Source: Sulfurovum sp. (lineage in GTDB: Bacteria; Campylobacterota; Campylobacteria; Campylobacterales; Sulfurovaceae). Taken from it: DNA of 64,000 bases. The position numbers and the translations under genes were made by a program. The DNA lies in assembly GCA_027071315.1 (NCBI GenBank), contig JALSUP010000038.1, positions 19,712 to 83,711 of the forward strand. Direction: 5' to 3'. Under the pieces are notes generated by a model. That model saw only the letters and a program-made list of their open reading frames with translations. It did no database searches and was not told the DNA's origin. Shown piece by piece: positions 49,275 to 58,576 of this stretch. Position 1 is the stretch's first letter, and every line of letters starts with the position of its first letter.

Positions 49275-50618
49275 TTATTCCCGAATCTCAACCCCCTCTT
49301 TCACAATTGAAAGCGTCTTATACTTATCATATTCTACACTTGACCCTTCCTGTATCTTCACAAACTTCCGCTTCGTATAATCAACCAGATAGTTCCCCGG
49401 CATATCTGTAGAAAAATCCACACAGAGTTTAGCAGCTGCCTGCAATACAGAGTCAGGAAGATTTTGTTTGTCTGTACGGATGATAACGTGGGAACCCGGT
49501 ATCTCACGGGTGTGCATCCAAATGTCATTTCCTTTGGCGAGGGAGAGTAGTTTCTGGTTCTCATTGGAGTTTCTTCCTACAAGGACTTTGTAGTCTTCAA
49601 TCCAGAAGAGTTCTCCCTCTCTGAGTTTCTCTTTTTTACGTAGCGACTTGGCCTTTTTAGGCACAAGAAGTTCTAACTCATAGGGCTCTGTTGCCTGCTC
49701 CAATGCATAATGAATGTTGTCGTAAAAGGCTTTTTTACTCTCCAGATTCTCTTTTTCAATATGTACATTTTTCGCTTTACTCTTGGCACGTTTTGAGAGG
49801 TTGAAGTAGTAGTCGGAGATACGGTTGACTTTGATGTCTTTAGGAAGCTTAATAGTGATCTCGTTACCTTCAAAATCATAGGTTTTGAGTTTGCTGTCGT
49901 AGGGTTTGATCTGGTAGAGGTTGGAGAGGATGATGTTTCCGTAATTTTTGTACTTTGTCTCATCTTTGGCAAGAGAGACTTCATCGGGAAGTTTTTCCAG
50001 GAGTTTTGAAAGCTTTTCACTCTTCTTTTTGGTGACAGAGAGTTTCTGCTTTTTCATCTCAAGCAGTTTTTTACTTTGGATGGTCTCATAACGTGCTTCA
50101 AGATGTGCATCGATGTCAGCAATCTCCTGGCTCTCTTCACTTCTTTCATGGGGAGGAATGCTCAAAAGCTCCATCCCCGGACGAATGACACGGAATGAAC
50201 TGTCTGCATCAATGTGCCGCAGAGCTTCAATGATCACTTCATTGTCGTCAATCAGAATGGCATTGGTGTTTTTACCGGTAAATTCAAGCTGCAGGTAGAT
50301 GATCTTGTCTTTATAACTGCTTTTTGGTGCAATGGTAAAACGTAAAATACGGTCATTATTGGGCACGTCTACGCTGAGAAGTTTAGAGCCACTCAGGAGT
50401 GAATGCAAAAGCGTGTCAAAAGGTGCATTGTAGCCCTGAAGCGGTCTTTGGGATGGGGCTTTGTAGACAAAACTGTGTCCACGCGTCATGTTGAAAAAGT
50501 AGCTTTCAGCTTTATCGAACATGATTTCAAGGGTATTGTCTTCAATGCGTCGTGCACGTGAGATGAACGTAAAGGTATTGAGGCGTTCGGCGATGGCTTT
50601 GAGTTCGTATAGTTTCAT
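49275..50618 (-). CDS. rqcH: RqcH/NFACT family protein
   Basis: NFACT N-domain plus NFACT-R core GNDIWMHTREIPGSHVIIRT; start at MKLYELKAIAERL (50618). The extra 16 aa in the ORF track come from the repeat. Confidence 0.85.
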   Translation of the reverse strand: MKLYELKAIAERLNTFTFISRARRIEDNTLEIMFDKAESYFFNMTRGHSFVYKAPSQRPLQGYNAPFDTLLHSLLSGSKLLSVDVPNNDRILRFTIAPKSSYKDKIIYLQLEFTGKNTNAILIDDNEVIIEALRHIDADSSFRVIRPGMELLSIPPHERSEESQEIADIDAHLEARYETIQSKKLLEMKKQKLSVTKKKSEKLSKLLEKLPDEVSLAKDETKYKNYGNIILSNLYQIKPYDSKLKTYDFEGNEITIKLPKDIKVNRISDYYFNLSKRAKSKAKNVHIEKENLESKKAFYDNIHYALEQATEPYELELLVPKKAKSLRKKEKLREGELFWIEDYKVLVGRNSNENQKLLSLAKGNDIWMHTREIPGSHVIIRTDKQNLPDSVLQAAAKLCVDFSTDMPGNYLVDYTKRKFVKIQEGSSVEYDKYKTLSIVKEGVEIRE

Positions 50619-50636
50619 ATTTTGAGCCCTTTGGCT

Positions 50637-50731
50637 CTCGTTCCTACGCTCTGCGTGGGAATGCATATTTCAATTCATTAAAAATTAAAAATATCCATAG
50701 GCATTCCCACCGGGGACGGTGGGAACGAGGT
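50637..50731. repeat. REP-like inverted repeat, family E (CTCGTTCC...GGGAATGC)
   Basis: CTCGTTCCTACGCTCTGCGTGGGAATGC...GCATTCCCACCGGGGACGGTGGGAACGAG. Confidence 0.8.
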
Positions 50732-50806
50732 TTAATTTATTGATGCAATTCTACCATAAATAATTTTCGCTATAATTCGCGTAATTATGTATTACAAGGA
50801 TTTTAA

Positions 50807-52087
50807 ATGGGACAGACCATTACTGAAAAAATATTCTCTGAGCATGCCGGTAAAGACGTACAGGCAGGCGAGATCGTAAGAGTACCAATAGATATGACGA
50901 TCGGTAACGACATTACGACACCAATTTCTATTAGAGCCTTTGAAGAGAGCGGTGCGGAAAAGCTGGCCAATCCTGATGCTTTCGCTATCGTTATGGACCA
51001 CTATATCCCAGCTAAAGACATTGCGTCTGCAAATCAGGCAAAGATCTCCAGAGAGTTCGCCTATAAGCATGACTTGAAGTACTTCTTCGATGAAAAAGAT
51101 ATGGGTATCGAGCATGCTTTGCTCCCTGAAAAAGGGCTGGTTATTCCCGGTGATGTGATCATCGGTGCGGATTCACATACCTGTACACACGGAGCACTCG
51201 GAGCCTTCTCAACAGGAATGGGTTCGACAGATATCTCCTTTTCTATCATTACAGGCGGTAACTGGTTTAAGGTGCCGGAAACGATCAAAGTAAACCTTGT
51301 AGGTAAACCGGGTGAACACATTTACGGAAAAGACATTATTTTGGAGCTTATTCGTATTTTGGGTGTGGACGGTGCCTTGTATAAAGCCATTGAATTTACA
51401 GGAGACGGTGTAGCTCATCTTGGTATGGCAGACAGATTCTCTATGTGTAATATGGCTATTGAAGCGGGTGCTAAGAATGGTATTTTTGCTGTCGATGCTG
51501 TCTCTCAACAGTATCTTGAAGAGAGAAAAGAGGCTAACGGAGGCTTGAGATCTGAACCGAAACTTCACTATTCAGATGACGATGCGGTCTATTGTCAGGA
51601 AATTACCATCGATATGGCGAATCTTTCTCCTGTCATTGCCTACCCTTTCCTTCCATCGAACGGTAAGCCGGTAGAGCAGGCAGTAGAAGATGACTTGAAG
51701 ATCGATCAGGTGATGATCGGGTCATGTACCAACGGTCGTATTGAAGACTTGCGTATTGCTGCTAAGATCATGAAGGGTCAGAGAGTGGCTAAACACACAC
51801 GTATGATCGTGACGCCTGCGACACAGAAGATCTTTTTACAGGCACAGCATGAAGGTTTAATGGACATCCTCATCGAAGCAGGTGCAGTTGTTTCCAACCC
51901 TACCTGTGGTGCCTGTCTTGGCGGGTACATGGGTATTTTAGGTGACGGTGAGCGTTGTGTCGCTACCACCAACCGTAACTTTGTCGGACGTATGGGTGCC
52001 AGAACGTCTGAAATTTACCTGGCGAACTCAGCTGTGGCTGCTGCCTCTGCTATTGCCGGGAAAATTGTAGACCCGAGAGACATTTAA
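50807..52087 (+). CDS. leuC: 3-isopropylmalate dehydratase large subunit
   Basis: Aconitase-family GADSHTCTHGALGAFSTGMGSTD, IGSCTNGRIEDLR, SNPTCGACLGGYMG. Confidence 0.93.
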   Translation: MGQTITEKIFSEHAGKDVQAGEIVRVPIDMTIGNDITTPISIRAFEESGAEKLANPDAFAIVMDHYIPAKDIASANQAKISREFAYKHDLKYFFDEKDMGIEHALLPEKGLVIPGDVIIGADSHTCTHGALGAFSTGMGSTDISFSIITGGNWFKVPETIKVNLVGKPGEHIYGKDIILELIRILGVDGALYKAIEFTGDGVAHLGMADRFSMCNMAIEAGAKNGIFAVDAVSQQYLEERKEANGGLRSEPKLHYSDDDAVYCQEITIDMANLSPVIAYPFLPSNGKPVEQAVEDDLKIDQVMIGSCTNGRIEDLRIAAKIMKGQRVAKHTRMIVTPATQKIFLQAQHEGLMDILIEAGAVVSNPTCGACLGGYMGILGDGERCVATTNRNFVGRMGARTSEIYLANSAVAAASAIAGKIVDPRDI

Positions 52088-52492
52088 GTGACACCTTACA
52101 TTTACAGCTTCACGGTAACAAAAGATGCCATTGATTTCAATGGTCATGTTAACAATGTGACCTATCTTTCATGGATGATCGAAGCTGCTACCAAACATGG
52201 TACCTCCGTAGATTCCGGATATGAAAAATGTTTGGAATTTGGTGGAACCTGGGTGGCTAAATCTCACCATATCGAATACAGAAAACCCTCTTTTGAAAAT
52301 GATGAACTTGAAATGAAAACCTGGATAGTGGATATAGGTAAAATTTTATCTACACGGGCGTATGAATTGACACGTCTTAGTGATGGTGCTGTTATTTTGG
52401 AAGGAAAAACGGAGTGGGTTTTTGTTGACGCTAAGAAGATGAGACCTATGAAGATCCCGGAAGGGGTTATTGAGGGTTTTTTAAACGCTTAA
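52088..52492 (+). CDS. 4-hydroxybenzoyl-CoA-type (hotdog) acyl-CoA thioesterase
   Basis: DAIDFNGHVNNVTYLSWMIEAATKH. Confidence 0.85.
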   Translation: MTPYIYSFTVTKDAIDFNGHVNNVTYLSWMIEAATKHGTSVDSGYEKCLEFGGTWVAKSHHIEYRKPSFENDELEMKTWIVDIGKILSTRAYELTRLSDGAVILEGKTEWVFVDAKKMRPMKIPEGVIEGFLNA

Positions 52493-52714
52493 AATCCAAT
52501 TCGTAAGAAGTCAAATGCATATTGCTATGCACGTCGAATTATGTCATTAAAAACTTCTCAAACCATTGGAAAAAACACCAGACTTTTCAACTCTTTCATT
52601 GAATTTTTCTATGTTTTTTGCATTTTTTTCTTTCCATTTTTCTTCTTCTTGTTCTTTAGTACGTTTATAAAATTTATTATTTATTTTTATCTTAAGGGAT
52701 GTTTTTTTGATTTT

Positions 52715-53065
52715 ACTTCCTTTTTACATGATTGTGGCGTACTTCTCTCTTCATTTTTTTAGAAAAAACGAAGCAAAAAAGCGTTGTGGCTCTCGAATCG
52801 CTATTGCTTTCAAGGGCGTTCGCCACAACAGGTAGAGCAATTATAGCTTGGCTTTCGCCAAATGTATAGTTTTTGTAGAAAATAAATTTGCATACTACGG
52901 GAAGAACTAATGCCTATAAAAACATCACTTGCGATAAAAGCTTTTTCAACACGCCAGCAGTTTGTGCTTTTTTCTTTTTTGGTTACTTCTTTCTTTTTTT
53001 GCGCATTGCAAAAAAGAAAAAAGTGACAGAGAGAAACAACACCACGATCAAAATGAGAGGAAGTT
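52715..53065 (+). repeat. Full-length copy (copy 4) of the ~350-bp TIR/hairpin element
   Basis: ATTGTGGCGTACTTCTCTCTTCATTTTTTTAGAAAAAACGAAGC ... GTGACAGAGAGAAACAACACCACGATCAAAATGAGAGGAA. Confidence 0.85.
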
Positions 53066-53163
53066 TTAAAAACAATTCAAAATAATCGGTGTTGTGAGGG
53101 CACAACATCCTACAGCTGCATGATTGTTCAAATGATTAAAACTTGCATGTACAGATTGCAATA

Positions 53164-53880
53164 TTAAAACCCACCATTCGGATCAAATCCAAAATCCGGT
53201 GTGCCAAAACTCTGCGTAGCAAAACTCGGGTCAGAATGCCCGTGCTGCAATGAAGTCCCCCTCAACATCGTAATGTCCATTTTCGGGTCAATTCCTTTTG
53301 GACAGACAGCTGTACACTCACCACAGAGCGTACAATCCCAGACACCATTGCTTTGAATGTTATCAATGGTCGCTTTGACATTAGCTTCCCGTTTATCAGA
53401 AGTGTAACGGTAGGCACGTGTCAGGGCAAAGGGACCCAGGAAGTCAGGGTTGACAGCATAGACAGGGCAGGCAGAGTAGCAGGCGTCACAGAGTATACAG
53501 TCTGTCTGCTTCTCTGTGAATTTTTCATCGTTATGTGTCAGCGTAGCTTCCTGTGCAGATTGCAGCCAGGCAGTACTTTTGGCTAAGGTTTCTTTGGCTT
53601 TTTGTTTGTCCACTTTGAGGTCTCGTAGGACAGGATGATACTGCAAGGGTTCAATGACATCACCGGGTTTGACTTTGTAGGCACAGGCTAACTCTTCCCT
53701 GCCGTTGACACGTACCGCACAGGTGCCGCAGACAGAAGCACGACAGCCTGCTGAAAAGGTGAGTGTGGCATCCTGTGTCTCTTTGATGTAGGTAAGCGCA
53801 TTGAGAAGTGGAATCTCACCTGCGGGGAGGGAGTAGAGCTGATGGGTGTTGGTGTCGGAACGTAAGATTTTTATTTGCAT
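53164..53880 (-). CDS. Succinate dehydrogenase/fumarate reductase-like iron-sulfur subunit
   Basis: CRASVCGTCAVRVNGREELAC, CILCDACYSACPVY, CTLCGECTAVCPKGID; start at MQIKILRSD. Confidence 0.9.
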   Translation of the reverse strand: MQIKILRSDTNTHQLYSLPAGEIPLLNALTYIKETQDATLTFSAGCRASVCGTCAVRVNGREELACAYKVKPGDVIEPLQYHPVLRDLKVDKQKAKETLAKSTAWLQSAQEATLTHNDEKFTEKQTDCILCDACYSACPVYAVNPDFLGPFALTRAYRYTSDKREANVKATIDNIQSNGVWDCTLCGECTAVCPKGIDPKMDITMLRGTSLQHGHSDPSFATQSFGTPDFGFDPNGGF

Positions 53881-53881
53881 A

Positions 53882-55477
53882 TTAGTCCTCCCTTTTCCAT
53901 TGTAAAACAATATGTTTTTTTAGTGCATCGTTCTCTGCTTCAAAACCAGTTTTAAAGTGTGCCCCACGGCTTTCATCTCGGGCAATCGCAGAAGAGATGA
54001 TAGTCGGTGCGAGAAGTAGGGCATTTTTAAATTCTAAAAAGTCGGTGAGGTTTTGATTGTCTGTTCGGCTTTTGTCTGCAATGCCCAATGTTTTTTGTGA
54101 CACTTGCATGGAAATGACCTCTTCAAGTGCTTCATTGAGTTGAGCATTCTCTCTGACGATCCCTACTTTTTCATAAAAAAGGTTTCCGAGTGCTTCACGG
54201 TAAGGGTAAAAACTTTGTACATTTTCCTGAGTAAAGAGTGCTTCTATCTCTGAACGGTCTTTCTCTTTTTGTGTCTGTTCTGCAGGTTTGGAAGAGGCAT
54301 AGATGGAGTGTTTGTAAGCATTTTCTCCTGCAAAACGTCCAAAGGCAACAATTTCCAGTAGGGAATTTCCTCCCAGTCGGTTGGCACCGTGTACTTTGGC
54401 ATTGGAACATTCTCCCACAGCAAAACAGCCTTTAATGCCGGTCACTTCAAGGGCATAGTCCACATCGATCCCACCCATGGTGTAGTGTGCCACGGGTTTA
54501 ATGGGGATGAGTTCAGTCGCAGGGTCAACATGCTCATGCATTTTGCAGAGCTCTACTTCCTGTGGAAGCAGCTCCATCAGTTTCTCCTCTCCTAAATGCC
54601 TGACATCCAAAAAGACACGCTGCCCTTCGGAGATCTGTGCAAAGATGGCACGTGCCACTTCATCTCGTGGTTTGAGTTCATCGACAAAACGTTCCCCTTT
54701 TTCATTGACCAGATAGCCGCCTTCTCCACGGGCAGACTCGGAGATGAGAATGGCCGAGTGCTTAAGTGCGGTAGGGTGAAACTGTATGAATTCCATGTCC
54801 GATACAGCCCCGCCTGCACGCAGTACCGCAGCCACACCGTCACCTGTGGAACCGTAGGTATTGGTGGTGTTTCCGTGGTAGAGTGCTCCGTAACCGCCTG
54901 TTGCCATGACCACGGATTTGGCATCTATCTGTACCACTTCTCCGGAGCGGATATTTAAAAAGGTTGCGCCTTTGACAATGTCATCTTTGACAATGAGATT
55001 GAGCAGATAATGCTCTTCCAAAAAGTCAATATTTTCTTTTAAGCAGGTGTCGTAAAGGGTATGCAGGATCTTCAGTCCGGTGTAGTCCTGTGCATAACAG
55101 GCACGTTTGGCCGAGGCCCCACCCATCTGACGTTGTGCAACAGAATTTTTACCCTGTGCATTGTTATCTAAACGGGAAAAGGGTACACCGATTTCATTAA
55201 GCCAGGCTATGGTCTCGGGAGCATCTGCACACATCTTTCGTACCATGTCTTCGTCACAGAGACCATGGGCAGATTTGATGGTATCAGCGATGTGCGAAGA
55301 GATATGGTCTTCTCCGGCATTGCCCAGGGCAGCGTTAATGCCTCCCTGTGCCATAGAAGTTTGTGAGGTGGTGGGTGAGCTTTTCCCGACCACTAAAACA
55401 GAAGCACCAGCTTCTTTTGCCGCGAGTGCTGCTGTGAGTCCTGCACCTCCGGAACCTATAATGAGAACATCGACCAT
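53882..55477 (-). CDS. Succinate dehydrogenase/fumarate reductase-like flavoprotein subunit
   Basis: IIGSGGAGLTAALAA, HYTMGGIDVD, HGANRLGGNSLLE, ARDESRGAHFKTGF. Confidence 0.9.
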   Translation of the reverse strand: MVDVLIIGSGGAGLTAALAAKEAGASVLVVGKSSPTTSQTSMAQGGINAALGNAGEDHISSHIADTIKSAHGLCDEDMVRKMCADAPETIAWLNEIGVPFSRLDNNAQGKNSVAQRQMGGASAKRACYAQDYTGLKILHTLYDTCLKENIDFLEEHYLLNLIVKDDIVKGATFLNIRSGEVVQIDAKSVVMATGGYGALYHGNTTNTYGSTGDGVAAVLRAGGAVSDMEFIQFHPTALKHSAILISESARGEGGYLVNEKGERFVDELKPRDEVARAIFAQISEGQRVFLDVRHLGEEKLMELLPQEVELCKMHEHVDPATELIPIKPVAHYTMGGIDVDYALEVTGIKGCFAVGECSNAKVHGANRLGGNSLLEIVAFGRFAGENAYKHSIYASSKPAEQTQKEKDRSEIEALFTQENVQSFYPYREALGNLFYEKVGIVRENAQLNEALEEVISMQVSQKTLGIADKSRTDNQNLTDFLEFKNALLLAPTIISSAIARDESRGAHFKTGFEAENDALKKHIVLQWKRED

Positions 55478-55504
55478 ATATTAACCCTTTTTGTCTGGTA
55501 TCTT

Positions 55505-55597
55505 GTAGGGTGCGTATTCATGCACCTTTTCAGGCCTTTCGGCAAATATATTTATGTATGCGAATTTGAATATGTGGTGCGTGATTACGCACCCTAC
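55505..55597. repeat. GTAG-tagged REP pair, family A
   Basis: GTAGGGTGCGTATTCATGCACC...GGTGCGTGATTACGCACCCTAC. Confidence 0.88.
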
Positions 55598-56529
55598 GCG
55601 TTATTTAAATATGTTTCAATATTGTTGACAATACCTTCTAAAAGCTTATGTCGTGCTTCCACACTTGCCCAGGCAATGTGAGGTGTAATGAGAAGTCGGT
55701 CTGGATTGTCTAGCGACATGAGCGGATTGTTCTCTGCTATGGGTTCGGGTGTCAGGGTGTCCAGTCCTGCATAAATTTCACGGCTGTTAAGTGCTTCTGC
55801 CAGGTCAATTTCATTGACAATGCTTCCTCTTCCCAGGTTCAGCAGTATCGCTTTCTCTTTTAACAGTTTCAGGTTTGAAGCATGAATGAGGTTTTCAGTC
55901 TGGGCATTGAGGGGTGCATGAATGGAAATGATATCACAGCTACTTAAGAGTGTTTCCAGGTCCATATGCCCATAGATCTCCTGGCGTATATTGCCTGAAG
56001 TGGAGTGATAGAAGACTTCCGAACCAAAGGCTGTGGCGATTTTTGCGACTTCTCTTCCTATGCTTCCAAGCCCGATGATACCCCATTTTTTACCATAAAT
56101 TTCAGAAATAGGTCTGCTGACATCGGTAAAGAGAGCCGATCTTGACCAGGTACCCTCTTTCACGACCCTGTCATAATAGGCCATTTTTTCTCTCAGGTAA
56201 AAGAGCATGGCAAAAGTATGCTGTACAACAGACTGTGTAGAATACCCTGCTACATTTTTAACGACAATGCCCTTTTGTTTGGCATAGTCAAGATCCACAT
56301 TGTTCATACCTGTAGCTGCAATACAGATGAGTTTCAGGTTTTGACAGGCATCTATCTCCGGCTGTTTGACCAAAACTTTATTGCTGATGACAATGTCGGC
56401 ATCTTTGATGCGTTCTGCGGTTTCATTGGCAGCGGTGGTCTGGTATTGGGTGAGGGTACCGAATTGTTCCAGAGGTGAGAGGTCAAGGTCTGTGCCTAGG
56501 GTTTTGGCATCGAGTATTACTAATTTCAT
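55594..56529 (-). CDS. D-2-hydroxyacid dehydrogenase
   Basis: KWGIIGLGSIGREVAKIA NAD motif, LLNLGRGSIVNEIDLAEAL, TPHIAWAS. Stop codon is part of the REP tag. Confidence 0.9.
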   Translation of the reverse strand: MKLVILDAKTLGTDLDLSPLEQFGTLTQYQTTAANETAERIKDADIVISNKVLVKQPEIDACQNLKLICIAATGMNNVDLDYAKQKGIVVKNVAGYSTQSVVQHTFAMLFYLREKMAYYDRVVKEGTWSRSALFTDVSRPISEIYGKKWGIIGLGSIGREVAKIATAFGSEVFYHSTSGNIRQEIYGHMDLETLLSSCDIISIHAPLNAQTENLIHASNLKLLKEKAILLNLGRGSIVNEIDLAEALNSREIYAGLDTLTPEPIAENNPLMSLDNPDRLLITPHIAWASVEARHKLLEGIVNNIETYLNNA

Positions 56530-56538
56530 AGGGTTTCC

Positions 56539-56943
56539 TTATAAAAGTGCTTGCGTATCTTCGTCAATCTGATCTCTCAATACAGAACGAACGTTGACAG
56601 GTTTTCCTTCGGCATTGATAGCCACAAATTTGAATTCTGCAGAGGTGACTTCATACTGCTCATTGGTTTCAACATTTTTGACTTCGACAGAGACGTAAAT
56701 GGTTATGGAAGAGGTACCGATGGCTGTGATCTCTGTGTAAATGGTAAAGATATCACCGTTATGGATGGGTTTGAGAAAGTTGATACGTGAAACGGTGACC
56801 GTGACTGCCGGAGATTTGATGATGTCATCGACTGCAATACTGGCAGCCTTATCCATTTTTGCCATCACCCAACCGCCAAAAGCAGTCCCCCCGGGGTTTA
56901 AGTCGGTAGGGTAGGTTCTTCCTTTGAGTGAAAGCTGTCTCAT
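56539..56943 (-). CDS. YciA-type acyl-CoA thioesterase
   Basis: NPGGTAFGGWVMAKMDKAASIAV hotdog motif. Confidence 0.85.
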   Translation of the reverse strand: MRQLSLKGRTYPTDLNPGGTAFGGWVMAKMDKAASIAVDDIIKSPAVTVTVSRINFLKPIHNGDIFTIYTEITAIGTSSITIYVSVEVKNVETNEQYEVTSAEFKFVAINAEGKPVNVRSVLRDQIDEDTQALL

Positions 56944-58107
56944 TTAACGGTCACTAATGCTTGCTGCAATGGCTAAGGCACGCTCTTTGGCTGTTTCGAC
57001 TTCATCGAGTACCAGAGAGACAGCCATTCTTCTACCCACATGCGATTCCGGTTTTCCAAAGACTCGGACAAAAGAGTCTTTCGTGAAAGAAGCATCGGGG
57101 ATTTCAAGTACTGGAGTATGGCTTTCATTTTTCGCTTTGTAGGCACCACAGGCACCTGAACCGTAAGTCGTATATTCCAATGGCAGTCCGAGGACTGCTC
57201 TTACATGCAGAGCGAACTGGCTCTGGCTTTGGGTAATGAGTGTGACCATACCTGTGTCATGTGGTCGTGGGGAGAGTTCAGAAAAGTAGACCTCTTCATC
57301 TTTGACAAAGAACTCCACCCCGAAGATACCGCGACCGCCAAGACCATCAGTCACCGCTTTGGCAATGTCTTTGGCTTTTTGCAGGGCAGCATCACTCATC
57401 TGCATTGGCTGCCATGACAAGATGAAGTCTCCGTCTTTTTGCACGTGTCCAATGGCATCACAGAAGATAGTGCCTGTCTCATTACGTACAGTCAGCAGAG
57501 TGATCTCATAGTCAAAAGGCACGAACTCTTCGACAATAAGTTCAGAAGCATCCCCTCTCGCTTCTTTTGCGATCTCCCAGGATTTTGCGATGTCATCGGC
57601 TGTTCTGGCAATACTCTGTCCATGTCCTGAAGAGGACATCACCGGCTTAATGACACAAGGGAAGCCAATGCGTTCACCTGCTGCTTTCAGTCCTTCAAGA
57701 GTAGTAACGAACTCATAGCCGGATGTTTTGAGCCCAAGCTCTTCTGCTGCAAAAACACGGATGTTCTTGCGGTTCATCGTCTTGTTAACGGCTTCGGCAT
57801 TGGGAATGACATGAAAACCTCTCTTCTCTGCTTCAAACAAGGCAGAGATAGCAATGGCTTCCACTTCCGGAAGTATGTAAGTCGGCTGCTCTTTCTCAAT
57901 GACTTCAAGGACGGCTGCTTCATCCTGCATGTCGATGGTATAGGCACGGTTGGCGACCAGGTGCGCAGGGGCATTTTCGTATTTGTCCACGGCAATTACC
58001 TCGATGCCCAGTCTCTGTGCCTCGATGGCAACCTCTTTACCCAGTTCTCCTGAACCAAGGAGCATGATCTTGACGGCGTCTTTTTGTAGCGGTGTTGTAA
58101 ATGTCAT
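56944..58107 (-). CDS. purT: Formate-dependent phosphoribosylglycinamide formyltransferase PurT
   Basis: [51 protein letters not shown]. Confidence 0.95.
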   Translation of the reverse strand: MTFTTPLQKDAVKIMLLGSGELGKEVAIEAQRLGIEVIAVDKYENAPAHLVANRAYTIDMQDEAAVLEVIEKEQPTYILPEVEAIAISALFEAEKRGFHVIPNAEAVNKTMNRKNIRVFAAEELGLKTSGYEFVTTLEGLKAAGERIGFPCVIKPVMSSSGHGQSIARTADDIAKSWEIAKEARGDASELIVEEFVPFDYEITLLTVRNETGTIFCDAIGHVQKDGDFILSWQPMQMSDAALQKAKDIAKAVTDGLGGRGIFGVEFFVKDEEVYFSELSPRPHDTGMVTLITQSQSQFALHVRAVLGLPLEYTTYGSGACGAYKAKNESHTPVLEIPDASFTKDSFVRVFGKPESHVGRRMAVSLVLDEVETAKERALAIAASISDR

Positions 58108-58215
58108 AGGAAACCCTTTTGAAAAATAATTATTTTTATTTTATCGAAAAGTTGTCTAAGATGTAATGAGTTTGGAGTATTTTGTGGGGTTTTTGGAAAA
58201 AGTGTAGAGCGAGCA

Positions 58216-58233
58216 GCAGAGCCAAAGCTCTGC
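58216..58233 (-). terminator. Hairpin downstream of rpsU
   Basis: GCAGAGC-caaa-GCTCTGC perfect 7-bp arms. Confidence 0.45.
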
Positions 58234-58244
58234 CAAAGACCCTA

Positions 58245-58457
58245 TTAGAGTCTAGACTCGTATCTTCTAAGCATGAAGAGTTTCTTAAGGATCTTTTTGC
58301 GCGTTGCAATTTTCTCTTTTTTTCTTTTTTCAGTCTCAGTTTCGTAGTGTTGTCTGGCTCTCGCCTCAGTTACGATTAGGTTTCTGTCACATTGTCTTTT
58401 GAATTTTCTGTAAGCGTCATCAAATGAATCACGTGAAGTTAATTTAATTCCTGGCAT
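58245..58457 (-). CDS. rpsU: 30S ribosomal protein S21
   Basis: [26 protein letters not shown]; start at second Met of the ORF track. Confidence 0.95.
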   Translation of the reverse strand: MPGIKLTSRDSFDDAYRKFKRQCDRNLIVTEARARQHYETETEKRKKEKIATRKKILKKLFMLRRYESRL

Positions 58458-58576
58458 AAAAAGCACCCCCTTCCTGTTTAAAATTATTCTGACTCAAGTT
58501 CAGAATGGAAACAAAGTGACGGATTATATCGAAATAAATTTATGGTAAGATAAAAATATGATTCTTTAAAGGAAAT

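Noticed and set aside
50807-52492. leuC without leuD as an unusual dehydratase
   Set aside because: The small subunit is often encoded elsewhere; cannot be judged from this window.
52783-52829. Variable-stem hairpins considered as integron attC sites
   Set aside because: Stems read GTT...AAC from the 5' side, opposite to RYYYAAC...GTTRRRY, and the internal bases do not fit; no integrase or cassettes.
52888-53085. Homologous small ORFs in both full repeat copies (52888..53085 + and 48802..49044 -), sharing NTPAVCAFFFFGYFFLFLRIAKKKKVTE
   Set aside because: Similarity is explained by the repeat itself; the F-rich/K-rich halves are the two arms of the T/A-rich hairpin. No good evidence for coding.
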